64,000 bases of DNA, taken from JACKJK01 sp046159835. GTDB lineage: Bacteria > Pseudomonadota > Alphaproteobacteria > Rhizobiales > Tepidamorphaceae. The translations under genes were made by a program, and so were the position numbers. The stretch spans positions 806,001 through 870,000 of the forward strand of contig NZ_JBJXCY010000001.1 of the NCBI RefSeq assembly GCF_046159835.1. The letters are read 5' to 3'. The notes beneath the pieces were generated by a model that saw nothing but the letters and a program-made list of their open reading frames with translations, was not told the DNA's origin and did no database searches. Positions 34,127-42,416 of this stretch are shown piece after piece (the stretch's first letter is position 1; each line of letters starts with the position of its first letter).

Positions 34127-34804
34127 TCAGGCCGCCTGCTGCCGGATCGAAGAGACCAGCGCCCGGAACAGGTTCATGTTGGGCTTGGAGAAGGGCAGCA
34201 TTTCCGGGTGCCACTGCACGCCGATGGTGAAATCATGGTCCGGTGCCTCGATGGCCTGTACTATCTCGTATTCGTCGTGCGCGACGATGCGCAGGCCTTC
34301 GCCGGGCTTGTTCACAGCTTGGTGGTGCAGGGCGTTCACCTGGCACGGATTGCACTTCATGATGTCGGCGAGCCGGCTGTCTTCCACGAAAGTGATGCGC
34401 TTGCGCGGCATGAGCATCCGCCCCTTGGGCGCTTCCTTGTTTATCTCGACGATATCGCGCCACAGCGTGCCGCCGCGCACGAGATTGATCATCTGCGCGC
34501 CGCGACACACGCCGAGAACGGGGATGTTCTGCTCGAACGCGTGAACGAGCATTTCGCGCTCCAGCGCGTCACGCTCAGGGTCGTAGCGCACGTTGGGGTC
34601 GAGTTCGGTCCCGTCGAGCTGGAAGGAGATGTCGTCACCGCCGCCGACCACCAGCCCGTCGATGGCACCCATGTCGTAGTCGTCGCCGGGCGTCACCTTC
34701 ATGGCCTTGCCGCCCGCCCGCCAGATGGCCAGCCGGTGCAGCAACCAGACCCAGTAACTGCGGCCTCGCGAAAGGGTCACGGCGATCGTCGGTCGTTTGC
34801 TCAT
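34127..34804 (-). CDS. class I glutamine amidotransferase, PuuD-like (peptidase C26)
   Basis: A 225-residue gamma-glutamyl hydrolase-type protein. The nucleophile is Cys100 (VLGVCRGAQMINL), with His199 and Glu201 in VQWHPE completing the triad. Members cut gamma-glutamyl bonds, for example gamma-glutamyl-GABA. The gene lies 36 bases downstream of an amidoligase on the same strand. That pairing is described for predicted amidoligase systems, where one enzyme makes and the other cuts or trims an amide-linked product, so this context is a better guide than the PuuD name. Confidence 0.88.
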   Translation of the reverse strand: MSKRPTIAVTLSRGRSYWVWLLHRLAIWRAGGKAMKVTPGDDYDMGAIDGLVVGGGDDISFQLDGTELDPNVRYDPERDALEREMLVHAFEQNIPVLGVCRGAQMINLVRGGTLWRDIVEINKEAPKGRMLMPRKRITFVEDSRLADIMKCNPCQVNALHHQAVNKPGEGLRIVAHDEYEIVQAIEAPDHDFTIGVQWHPEMLPFSKPNMNLFRALVSSIRQQAA

Positions 34805-34840
34805 GCGGTCAGTATTCGGCTTTCGGGAAACGGGATCAGG

Positions 34841-35752
34841 TCAGGCGGTGGCGAGCGTCTGGCGCTTGACGCGGATCGCGCCCATCAGCGCGTTGTTGTC
34901 GGCGGCGAGCCGCTCGACACTCAACCAGCGGTTCCAGTCCGGCGCAACATTCCAGCCCGGTTCCGAAATGCGGCAGTCGGGCAGGCGATAGTGGAAGGCG
35001 GGCCGTCCGCTTACCGTCTTCAGCGAACTCTTGGCCTTGATCGCGTTCGGGTCGAGATGGGCGAAGATCGGCAGCATGTCGAGGTCGTGGTTCCGGTTGG
35101 GTTGGATGCGAACGTAGTCGGCGATGAGCGTACTCGTATCGGGATTGTACGCCGGATCAAGGATGAGTGCCTGATACTCCGGCGTATAGGGCCGCGCCCA
35201 AGACATCATCTCGCGCGTCCAGTCCGGGTGAATGTCCTCCCGCAGCTTGGCGTTCAGCGCGCAGAAGGCCCGCATGATCGACAGCAGGTAGCTCGCTTGC
35301 AGGGATGCGGCCTGCGGGTTGAGATGCAGCCCGAAGGCATAGGCGAGATTGTCACCGGTGCCTTTCGCGCCCGCGTCCCGAAGCGCCTCGATGGCCTGGT
35401 CGATTTCCCCGATCCGGTCCATCGGGATCGGATCGGTCACAAGCTCCTGCGGCACCAGTGCCTGTGACAGCTTGCCGAGGATGTCGCGGCCCGTCTGCAG
35501 GATGGCCGGTTCCGACTGCGGGTTGTCGGAGTGCACGAAGCGGGTGTCCAGCTCGATGCGGATGTTGCCGATGGGCGTGTCGAGGATGTTCATCCGGTGC
35601 GGCGTCACCTCCTCGATTCGCCCGCCGAGCGCACGCTGGATGACCTGCGCGGCCTCGCGGCTCGTCAGGTCTGCGAACTCGATCTCGATGCCGACACTGC
35701 GGGTCTCGCCACTGGCGGTGGTCAGCGTATCGGGCTGTTCGTACTCGGTCAT
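34841..35752 (-). CDS. putative amidoligase of the COOH-NH2 ligase superfamily
   Basis: A 303-residue protein with the amidoligase signature RSVGIEIEFADL near the N-terminus, then IRIELDTRFVHSD and AYAFGLHLNPQAA, which match the catalytic and metal-binding parts of the glutamine synthetase-like fold. Family members are predicted to join a carboxylate and an amine with ATP. I chose the ATG at 35752; an in-frame ATG at 35779 starts just after the tspO stop. TspO, this gene and the amidotransferase run in one direction and may form an operon. The product is unknown. Confidence 0.8.
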   Translation of the reverse strand: MTEYEQPDTLTTASGETRSVGIEIEFADLTSREAAQVIQRALGGRIEEVTPHRMNILDTPIGNIRIELDTRFVHSDNPQSEPAILQTGRDILGKLSQALVPQELVTDPIPMDRIGEIDQAIEALRDAGAKGTGDNLAYAFGLHLNPQAASLQASYLLSIMRAFCALNAKLREDIHPDWTREMMSWARPYTPEYQALILDPAYNPDTSTLIADYVRIQPNRNHDLDMLPIFAHLDPNAIKAKSSLKTVSGRPAFHYRLPDCRISEPGWNVAPDWNRWLSVERLAADNNALMGAIRVKRQTLATA

Positions 35753-35783
35753 TGTTGCAACCTGCGGAAGCGAGGGCATGGGG

Positions 35784-36260
35784 TCAGTTCAACCACCATA
35801 TGGAGGCATTGAGCACGCTGGCGAACATTACCCACGCCAGGTAGGGCACGAAGAGCAGGCCCGCGACCCGGTCGATGCGCCAGAACAGGACCATCGTCCC
35901 GGCGACGGCGACGAGCAGCAGCGCGATCTCGACCAGCGCCGCGCCGGGCTTCTGCATGCCGAAGAAGATGAACGACCACGCGAGGTTCAGCGCCAGCTGC
36001 GCAGCATAGGCAAACAGCGCCGGACCGCGGTTCGGGTGGTTGGTGCGCCACACGCGCCACGCCGCGAACGCCATGAGGATGTAGAGCGCGGTCCACACCG
36101 GACCGAATATCCAGTCCGGCGGGTTGAACGGCGGCTTGGACAGCGTCGGGTACCACGTGGCAACGCTGCCCGCGGTCACGCTGCCGCCAATGGCACCGAC
36201 GCCGAGCGAGACCAGCAGGAAGGCGGCCAGTGTGAGATAGGTTTTCAGCGTGGTGCTCAT
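35784..36260 (-). CDS. tspO: TspO/MBR-family membrane protein
   Basis: A 158-residue protein with five transmembrane helices. Family features are WYPTLSKPPFNPPDWIFGPVWTALY, AAQLALNLAWSFIFFG and the C-terminal PYLAWVMFASVLN. TspO proteins bind tetrapyrroles and cholesterol-like ligands; in alphaproteobacteria they affect pigment gene control. The ATG overlaps the stop of the upstream MFS gene by four bases, so translation is probably coupled. The amidoligase follows closely. Confidence 0.93.
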   Translation of the reverse strand: MSTTLKTYLTLAAFLLVSLGVGAIGGSVTAGSVATWYPTLSKPPFNPPDWIFGPVWTALYILMAFAAWRVWRTNHPNRGPALFAYAAQLALNLAWSFIFFGMQKPGAALVEIALLLVAVAGTMVLFWRIDRVAGLLFVPYLAWVMFASVLNASIWWLN

Positions 36261-37573
36261 GTCGTTTCCTGAACTTCCTCGAGGCGCAGCGCCGCCAGTA
36301 TCGCAGCACCGCACATGGCCGCAAACAGGCCGAGCACGACAGTCTCGCCGAACATGTGCGCGATGACGCCGAAGACGCTGCCGACCAGCAGCAACGCGCC
36401 GATGGCCGAGTTGGATACGGCGGTGTAGGCAGCGCGTGTTTCCTGCGTCGCCATGTCCACCAGGTGCGTCGAACGCCCAAGCCGCACGCCCTGATACGCG
36501 ATCATCAGTGCAAACAGCAGGGCCGGCGCGACATAGGGTTGCGCCAGCACGGCGGGCGAAAACACGCCAAGCACGGTTGCCAGCGCCAGCACGGCGGCAC
36601 CAGCCGTTGCCGAGAGCGCCAGCACCTTGCGGCTGGAGCGGTCCGAAATCCTTCCCCATACATAGCCGCTGACGACTGCTGCCAGCGAGGAGGCGATGAC
36701 GAAGGGGCCAAGCTGGCCGAGTGCGTTGTCGTTGTCCTGTCCGCTTGCGGTGACGAGGAATGGTGGCGCGAGCGCGGTGGCGATGAGCAGCCCGCGCGCG
36801 GTCACGAACCACGCAAGCTGCGGCTCGCGCCACAGCAGCGAGACCTGCGCAAGGGCGACCGAGGCCGCGTTGCCGCCGCCAGCCGTCGCGCCGGGCTCCT
36901 CGCGCAGGGTGGAGAATATCAGCGCGGCCGCGATCCAGCAGGCCGAAGCAATGGCCAGCGCGATGCAAATTGCCGGAACGCTCAACGGTATCAGCCCGGT
37001 CGCCAGCAGCACGCCGAACGCGAAGACGATGGCTGCTGCGATGGAGCCTGCCGTGCCGGTCGCCGTGCCGCGCGTCGACTTCGACACCGTCTTGCCGAGA
37101 ACATCCTTGTAGCTGACCGAGCAGGCCGAGCGCGCCAGCGCGAAGACGGCGAGCAGCGCGACGATGACACCACCTGCCGTGGCCCCGTCCAGCAGCAGCG
37201 CGGACGCCGCCATGCCGGCAACGGAGATGCCCTGAACGAGACTGCCGCCCGCCCAGACCCACTTGCGCCGGGGCAGGGCGCGGATGCCGCCCGCGATGAA
37301 CAGCTGCGGCAGCAGCGCACCGGCCTCGCGGATCGGCACCAGCAGCCCGACCATGTAGGCGGGCGCGCCCAGCGTGCCGAGCAGCCAGGACAGAACGAGC
37401 TTCGGGTCGACCAGTCCGTCACTGGTCTTGGTCGCGCCGAGGCTCGCGATATGGGTCAGGAAGTTTCGGGGCTGGTGGTTGCAGGCGGCGTCGGGAATGT
37501 CGCGGCACACCCGGCCATCATCTTCCCCGGTGAGCATCTCGTAGACGTATTGCCGGGTGTCGGAGGCAGTCAT
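36257..37573 (-). CDS. MFS transporter
   Basis: A 438-residue major facilitator with about twelve transmembrane segments. After a hydrophilic N-terminal part of about 55 residues (MTASDTRQYVYEMLTGED, with two cysteines) come LVLSWLLGTLGAPAYMVGLLVPIREAGALLPQ and other segments. The N-terminal extension is unusual for an MFS protein. The C-terminal half has RISDRSSRKVLALSATAG, the MFS loop motif. The substrate is unknown. Its end overlaps tspO. Confidence 0.83.
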   Translation of the reverse strand: MTASDTRQYVYEMLTGEDDGRVCRDIPDAACNHQPRNFLTHIASLGATKTSDGLVDPKLVLSWLLGTLGAPAYMVGLLVPIREAGALLPQLFIAGGIRALPRRKWVWAGGSLVQGISVAGMAASALLLDGATAGGVIVALLAVFALARSACSVSYKDVLGKTVSKSTRGTATGTAGSIAAAIVFAFGVLLATGLIPLSVPAICIALAIASACWIAAALIFSTLREEPGATAGGGNAASVALAQVSLLWREPQLAWFVTARGLLIATALAPPFLVTASGQDNDNALGQLGPFVIASSLAAVVSGYVWGRISDRSSRKVLALSATAGAAVLALATVLGVFSPAVLAQPYVAPALLFALMIAYQGVRLGRSTHLVDMATQETRAAYTAVSNSAIGALLLVGSVFGVIAHMFGETVVLGLFAAMCGAAILAALRLEEVQETT

Positions 37574-37721
37574 GGCGGGTCTCTGGCGATTTCACGAACG
37601 GCAAAACGGTGACGTTCACGTCATAGCCCGCAGCGCGAAGCTTGAACGCATCGACCATCGTATTGGTTCAGTGGAAAGGCACGCGCGCAAGAACGGGCTT
37701 ACGCCGCCACGGCGCGGTGCG

Positions 37722-39116
37722 TCAGGCGGCTTGCGTGACGCCCGAATTGCCAAGCTCCGCCAGGCCGCGATTGAGCGCTGCCACGCAGTCCGCATCGAAG
37801 GCGGTGCCGCTGTCGCGTTCGAGGATATCCAGCGCCTTGCCCACGGGAAGGGCCGCGCGATAGGGCCGGTGTGCCGTCAGCGCGTCAAAGACGTCGGCAA
37901 CCGTCAGGATGCGCATCTCGAGCGTGATCTCGTCGGCGTGACGCCCGTCCGGGTAGCCCTTGCCGTCGAGCCGCTCGTGGTGGGCACCGGCAACCGGCGC
38001 GAGGTCGGAAAAGATCGTGATGTGGGAGAGGATGTCGCGACTGTGAGCCGGGTGCGCGCGGACCGCCAGCCATTCCTCGTCGGTCAGCTTGCCGGGCTTG
38101 TCGAGAATCTGGTTCGAGACGGCGAGCTTGCCCACGTCATGCAGCAGGGCAGCGCGGCGCAGCCAGCGGCGATGATCCTTGGAGAAGCGCATCTGGGCGG
38201 CGATCATGTCGGCATAGTCGGTGACGCGATTGCTGTGGCCGGCCGTGTAGGGGCTCTTGGCGTCGACCACGTCGGCAAACCCACCAGCAATGTCGTCAAG
38301 ATAGTCGTCGTCGGCCTCGATCGAGGACACGGCCGGGTCGAGCCTGGCGAGGTGCGCATCAATGTCGGCGTCCGAAAGCGGCGCCCAGAAGTCTTCCCGC
38401 TCGCTGAGCTTCAGGAAGATCGACACAAGATTTGGGTCAAACCACGTTCCCGAACGTGCCTTCGCCTCGGCAATGGCTCCCTCGCGCCCGCGCTGGGTGT
38501 GGAAGATGTCGATCACCTGCGAGAGCAGCGCGATACGCGCGCCGAGGTGAATCTGGTTCTTCTCCAGGCCAACGGGTTGGCCGCCGCCATTCCAGTGCTC
38601 GTCGAGGCCGCGGATCGCGTTCTGCACGTCATCGTCGAACCGCAACCGGCAGGCAATGTCGGCCCCGCGGTCACACCGCGTTTCCAGCATTTCGCGTATC
38701 AGCGTGTCGCCCTTGCTGGCGAGATTGACCAGCGCCCGGAACCGCTCTGTGAAACTTGCGCCCGCACCCGTCTTGCTGACGATGAAGCGCAGGGCCGCAC
38801 CCATGCCGGTTTCGAGCGACTTGAAGTCCTGCTTGAAGGAGATGTCGTCGGTCAGGAACAACTCGCAGATGCGCGCAGAGGTGCTGGAACAGCCGAGATC
38901 CTTGAGCAGCAGCGTGTAGTAGAGATTTTCGAGGTCTTTCGGCGACAGGCCCGCGGCCATGCCGATATTCACGCCGATCCAGCAGCACCGCTTCAGATAG
39001 CCGTGCGGCTGGTCCTCGGTCAGTTCCAGCGCATGGCTCAAGCCGGCAATCAGCTCCGACAGCTTCATGGTGCGCCCTTCGGACATGGACGCGTGGTAGG
39101 ACAGGTTCTGTGTCAT
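37722..39116 (-). CDS. tandem HD/HD-GYP phosphohydrolase
   Basis: A 464-residue soluble protein. The N-terminal half resembles an HD domain that has lost its metal site (LLLKDLGCSSTSAR in place of HD, and LDEHWNGGGQP in place of the GYP loop). The C-terminal half is an intact HD-GYP domain with HSNRVTDYA, LLHDVGKL, HPAHS, HHERLDGKGYPDG and ADVFDALT. HD-GYP proteins break down cyclic di-GMP or related dinucleotides. No sensor or membrane part is present. I chose the ATG at 39116; an ATG six codons upstream is possible. Confidence 0.85.
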   Translation of the reverse strand: MTQNLSYHASMSEGRTMKLSELIAGLSHALELTEDQPHGYLKRCCWIGVNIGMAAGLSPKDLENLYYTLLLKDLGCSSTSARICELFLTDDISFKQDFKSLETGMGAALRFIVSKTGAGASFTERFRALVNLASKGDTLIREMLETRCDRGADIACRLRFDDDVQNAIRGLDEHWNGGGQPVGLEKNQIHLGARIALLSQVIDIFHTQRGREGAIAEAKARSGTWFDPNLVSIFLKLSEREDFWAPLSDADIDAHLARLDPAVSSIEADDDYLDDIAGGFADVVDAKSPYTAGHSNRVTDYADMIAAQMRFSKDHRRWLRRAALLHDVGKLAVSNQILDKPGKLTDEEWLAVRAHPAHSRDILSHITIFSDLAPVAGAHHERLDGKGYPDGRHADEITLEMRILTVADVFDALTAHRPYRAALPVGKALDILERDSGTAFDADCVAALNRGLAELGNSGVTQAA

Positions 39117-39272
39117 GGTCAAACTCGAAAGCAAACGTTAAGTCACGCTACGCAATTTCCCTTAAGGAGGACTTGCCGGGTGCGCCGCCTTCATCGCTCG
39201 GCGTTAAGCAATGGTGAACGGGCGGCTGGGAAGATTCCCGACCGTCTGTTCAACGCGGGCGAACTGGCCTAG

Positions 39273-40517
39273 ATGCCAGCGATGTTTCGTTTTCTCGCCG
39301 ACAACGCCCGCTGGCTCGCCGCCGGCTTCCTGCTGACCTTGATGTCCGGTTTCGGGCAGACCTATTTCATCTCGCTGTTCTCCGGCGAGATACGCGGCGA
39401 ACTGGGCCTTAGCCACGGCGGGTTCGGCACACTGTACGGGGCCGCCACCCTTTTGAGCGCAGTGACGATCGTGTGGGTCGGGCGGCTCGCGGACCTGCCC
39501 AACGCAGCTCTTGTCGGTGTCATCGTCTCGCTCATGATGGCGCTCGCCGCCGTGACCATGTCGTTTGCGACCGTGCCCATCGCGCTGTTCTTCGCGATCT
39601 ACGGCCTGCGCCTGTTCGGGCAGGGGATGATGACCCACGTCTCGCAGACGCTGATGGGGCGCTGGTTCGTGGCAACGCGCGGACGCGCCATCGCCATCTC
39701 GGGCTTCGGCTTCCCGGTCTCGGAGGCGACCTTTCCGGTCACGGTCGTGCTTCTGCTCACCGTTCTGGGCTGGCGCGAGGTCTGGCTGATCGCGGCCTGC
39801 GTGCTGGTCTTCGTCTCCGCTCCGGTGCTGTGGTGGCTGCTGCGCGCCGACCGCACGCCCACGGCACGAAGCACGGCGTCAGGTGAGGCGGAAGCGCCCG
39901 TCCAGCGTCAGTGGACGCGCGGCGAGGTGTTGCGCGACCCGGTGTTCTTCTTCCTGCTGCCGGCCTTTCTCGCGCCGTCCTTCATCGGCACAGGCGTGTT
40001 CTTTCACCAGGTGCACCTGACCGAGGAGAAGGGCTGGGAGCTTGCGTGGTTTGCCAGCTTCTTTCCGGTCTACGCGGCTTCGCAGGTCGGGACTTCGCTT
40101 GTCACGGGATTCCTCGTCGACCGCTGGTCGGCCCGCCACGTGCTGCCCTTCGTTCTGGTGCCGCAGGGCATCGGCGCGGCGCTGCTCGGTTCGACCGGTG
40201 ACCCGATGGTCGTGCCGCTGACCATGGCAACGTTCGGCATGACGGCGGGCATGATGTCGACCGTCTCCGGCTCGCTGTGGCCCGAGATCTACGGCGTGCT
40301 GCATCTCGGTGCTATCCGCGCCATGGCGATCTCCGCGATGGTGCTATCGACGGCGGCAGCCCCTTTCGTGCTCGGCTTGCTGATCGACGCGGGCGTGTCC
40401 TTCGACAGCCAGCTGTTCGGCATGGCCACCTACATGTTCTGCGCAAGCGTGCTGCTCGTCCCCGTGGCGCGCATGCTGCTCGCGCGCGACACGAGCGAGC
40501 CGGCACCGGTCACCTGA
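39273..40517 (+). CDS. MFS transporter, YcxA/oxalate-formate antiporter-like
   Basis: A 414-residue major facilitator with about twelve membrane segments, opening WLAAGFLLTLMSGFGQTYFISLFSG and holding MGRWFVATRGRAIAISGFGFPVSEATFP, a pattern of the monocarboxylate/oxalate-formate antiporter-like branch. Such proteins carry small organic acids, but no substrate can be named. It is divergent from the HD-GYP gene across 156 bases. The end is 13 bases from the convergent cupin gene. An ATG at 39282 could also be the start. Confidence 0.85.
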   Translation: MPAMFRFLADNARWLAAGFLLTLMSGFGQTYFISLFSGEIRGELGLSHGGFGTLYGAATLLSAVTIVWVGRLADLPNAALVGVIVSLMMALAAVTMSFATVPIALFFAIYGLRLFGQGMMTHVSQTLMGRWFVATRGRAIAISGFGFPVSEATFPVTVVLLLTVLGWREVWLIAACVLVFVSAPVLWWLLRADRTPTARSTASGEAEAPVQRQWTRGEVLRDPVFFFLLPAFLAPSFIGTGVFFHQVHLTEEKGWELAWFASFFPVYAASQVGTSLVTGFLVDRWSARHVLPFVLVPQGIGAALLGSTGDPMVVPLTMATFGMTAGMMSTVSGSLWPEIYGVLHLGAIRAMAISAMVLSTAAAPFVLGLLIDAGVSFDSQLFGMATYMFCASVLLVPVARMLLARDTSEPAPVT

Positions 40518-40530
40518 CAGGCGATATCTC

Positions 40531-40905
40531 TCAGGTAAGGTGCACCGCGGCGATGTTCACCGGAGCATCGCCCGTCACCACCGTGCGGTGGCCCTTGCCG
40601 CTGAGGTCATCGAGCAGGATTGCATCGCCCGCACCGACGTCACGGATCTCGCCGCTCTCGACTTCGAAAGTACAAGTTCCCGACAGGATGATGAGCCACT
40701 GTCGAACGGGCGTCGGGTGCCATTCACCAATCCAGCCGATAGGTAATTGCAGGAACAGTGTCTTTGCCGCACCTTGCGCCTCGGAGGTAAAGAGCGGTTC
40801 CGCCGGGGGCGCATAGCGTGTTTCGACCACTTCGGTTGCAGTATCGTCAAAGCAGGTCCGCCCGGACCTGTCGTTGCAGATACGGATATAGCTGACGTCC
40901 GGCAT
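40531..40905 (-). CDS. cupin-domain protein
   Basis: A 124-residue single-domain cupin. The core has WHPTPVRQWLIILSGTCTFEV and GDAILLDDLSGKGHRTVV, but the first cupin motif keeps only one of its usual histidines (EWHPTP), so metal binding may be weak. I chose the ATG at 40905, which follows GAAGAG; a frame start at 40935 is less likely. Family function ranges from enzymes to binding proteins. It lies alone between a convergent MFS gene and a divergent membrane protein gene. Confidence 0.78.
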   Translation of the reverse strand: MPDVSYIRICNDRSGRTCFDDTATEVVETRYAPPAEPLFTSEAQGAAKTLFLQLPIGWIGEWHPTPVRQWLIILSGTCTFEVESGEIRDVGAGDAILLDDLSGKGHRTVVTGDAPVNIAAVHLT

Positions 40906-41062
40906 GGCTTGGCTCTTCTCTGGCAGGTTTTGCAAAGCCTAGAACCGCGCAACACCGCTGGCAATCGCAGCTTTTCCCATTGCCGCCACGATTGTCCGCA
41001 ACACATTGGCTCAAACCTTGCGTGGCCGCGCCGCGCGACTCGCATGAAAGGCTTTTCGCCAA

Positions 41063-42412
41063 ATGGCTCAGTCACTTCGCCACGGGATCGACGAACTGTC
41101 GTGGACGACGCGCGCAACGCTCGCCGTGCTCGCGCTCGCATCCGGCGTCTATACCTATCTCGGCGTCCGCGACCTGCTCGACGGCACCGCGACGCTCACC
41201 TTCCTCGGTGCGATCATCTATTCCGCAGCCGTCTCGGTGGCCATCTACGCGTTCTGGTCCTACCTGATCCGCTTCCTGCCGCATGTCCGTGAAGGCCATA
41301 TCCGCATCAAGCTCTACGGCGCGATGGCGCTCGGTGCGGTGATGATCATCGCCATGTCCTCGTGGCTGAACGCCGCCGCGCTCGCCGGTTCCGCCGCGCT
41401 GGAGCAGCATCTGGCCGAAGCAACCGAATCCTATTCCCGCAGTCTCGACCAGGCCCACAACAACGCGCTTGCCGCACAGTCCATCCTGCCCGACATCCAG
41501 CTTGCCTCCGACCGGTTTGCCCGCCTTGCCGACCAGGAGCGCAATTCCGGCGCGCTGACCGGCACATCCGGTTCCGGTACGGTCGTCCAGCTTCTGGGGC
41601 AGATGTCGGCGCAGCTGACCGCGCTGGCGCAGCAGGTGTCCGGCGACCGCGAGGAAGTCGCCACGCTCTACAGCCAGGGCGAGAAGCATCTCTCCGCCAT
41701 GCGCCGCCTCGTGTCGGGTCACGGCCCGGTCGCGCCGCGCGGCGATGCCTTTGCCGATGAGGCCGTCGCGCTGTCGGGTGTCATCGCCTCCATGCAGCAG
41801 ACGTCCATCGCGCCCGCCGTGCGCCGCGCCGCCGATGGCCTTGAGCGCGCCTTCATCGCGCCCGCCGCCGATGGCGGGACGGAAGACCTGCGCACCCGCC
41901 AGGACCTCGTTGTCGGCAATGTCGCCAACGCCATTTCGGAAGAAGCCCGCGCGCTGGCCCGCGCGGCGGACGAAATTCTCGCCCGTCCCAAGGCCGAGCC
42001 GGAGCGTTTCGTGCCGCTGTCCAAGCCCGAGGCGGTCCTGCGCTACGCGACCGACTTCCTGCCGAGTTGGGCAGGGGCCATCTCCATCGACCTGATGCCC
42101 GCCGTGCTGGTGGTGATCCTGTCCATCGTGCAGCTCTCCATCCGCAACACCGAGGACCCGGAAATCCCGGAAAACCGGATGACGGCGTCCGACATGATGG
42201 TGGCGCTGAAGCTCTACGAGCGGATGCGTGACCAGGTGGAGGAAGATGCGACACCGGCTTACACGCGCCGCACGGCGCGCGACGACGACCGGCCATTGCC
42301 GGTGTCACGCGACGACGACTCGGTGAACCCGCCGCCAGCGCCGAAGACGGCGAGCGATCCGGTGAACATCACGCCGCTGACCTCCAAGACAGGCCGCGGC
42401 GACAACGCCTGA
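41063..42412 (+). CDS. membrane protein with large helical extracytoplasmic domain
   Basis: A 449-residue protein with three N-terminal membrane segments (about residues 17-110, ending IKLYGAMALGAVMIIAMSSWL), then some 240 residues of predicted long helices (SAALEQHLAEATESYSRSLDQ and similar heptad-like stretches), a further membrane segment (LMPAVLVVILSIVQLSI, about residue 350) and a hydrophilic charged tail. The layout recalls sensor or scaffold proteins with a coiled periplasmic part, but no known domain was recognised. It ends five bases before the convergent symporter. Confidence 0.7.
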   Translation: MAQSLRHGIDELSWTTRATLAVLALASGVYTYLGVRDLLDGTATLTFLGAIIYSAAVSVAIYAFWSYLIRFLPHVREGHIRIKLYGAMALGAVMIIAMSSWLNAAALAGSAALEQHLAEATESYSRSLDQAHNNALAAQSILPDIQLASDRFARLADQERNSGALTGTSGSGTVVQLLGQMSAQLTALAQQVSGDREEVATLYSQGEKHLSAMRRLVSGHGPVAPRGDAFADEAVALSGVIASMQQTSIAPAVRRAADGLERAFIAPAADGGTEDLRTRQDLVVGNVANAISEEARALARAADEILARPKAEPERFVPLSKPEAVLRYATDFLPSWAGAISIDLMPAVLVVILSIVQLSIRNTEDPEIPENRMTASDMMVALKLYERMRDQVEEDATPAYTRRTARDDDRPLPVSRDDDSVNPPPAPKTASDPVNITPLTSKTGRGDNA

Positions 42413-42416
42413 TCCG

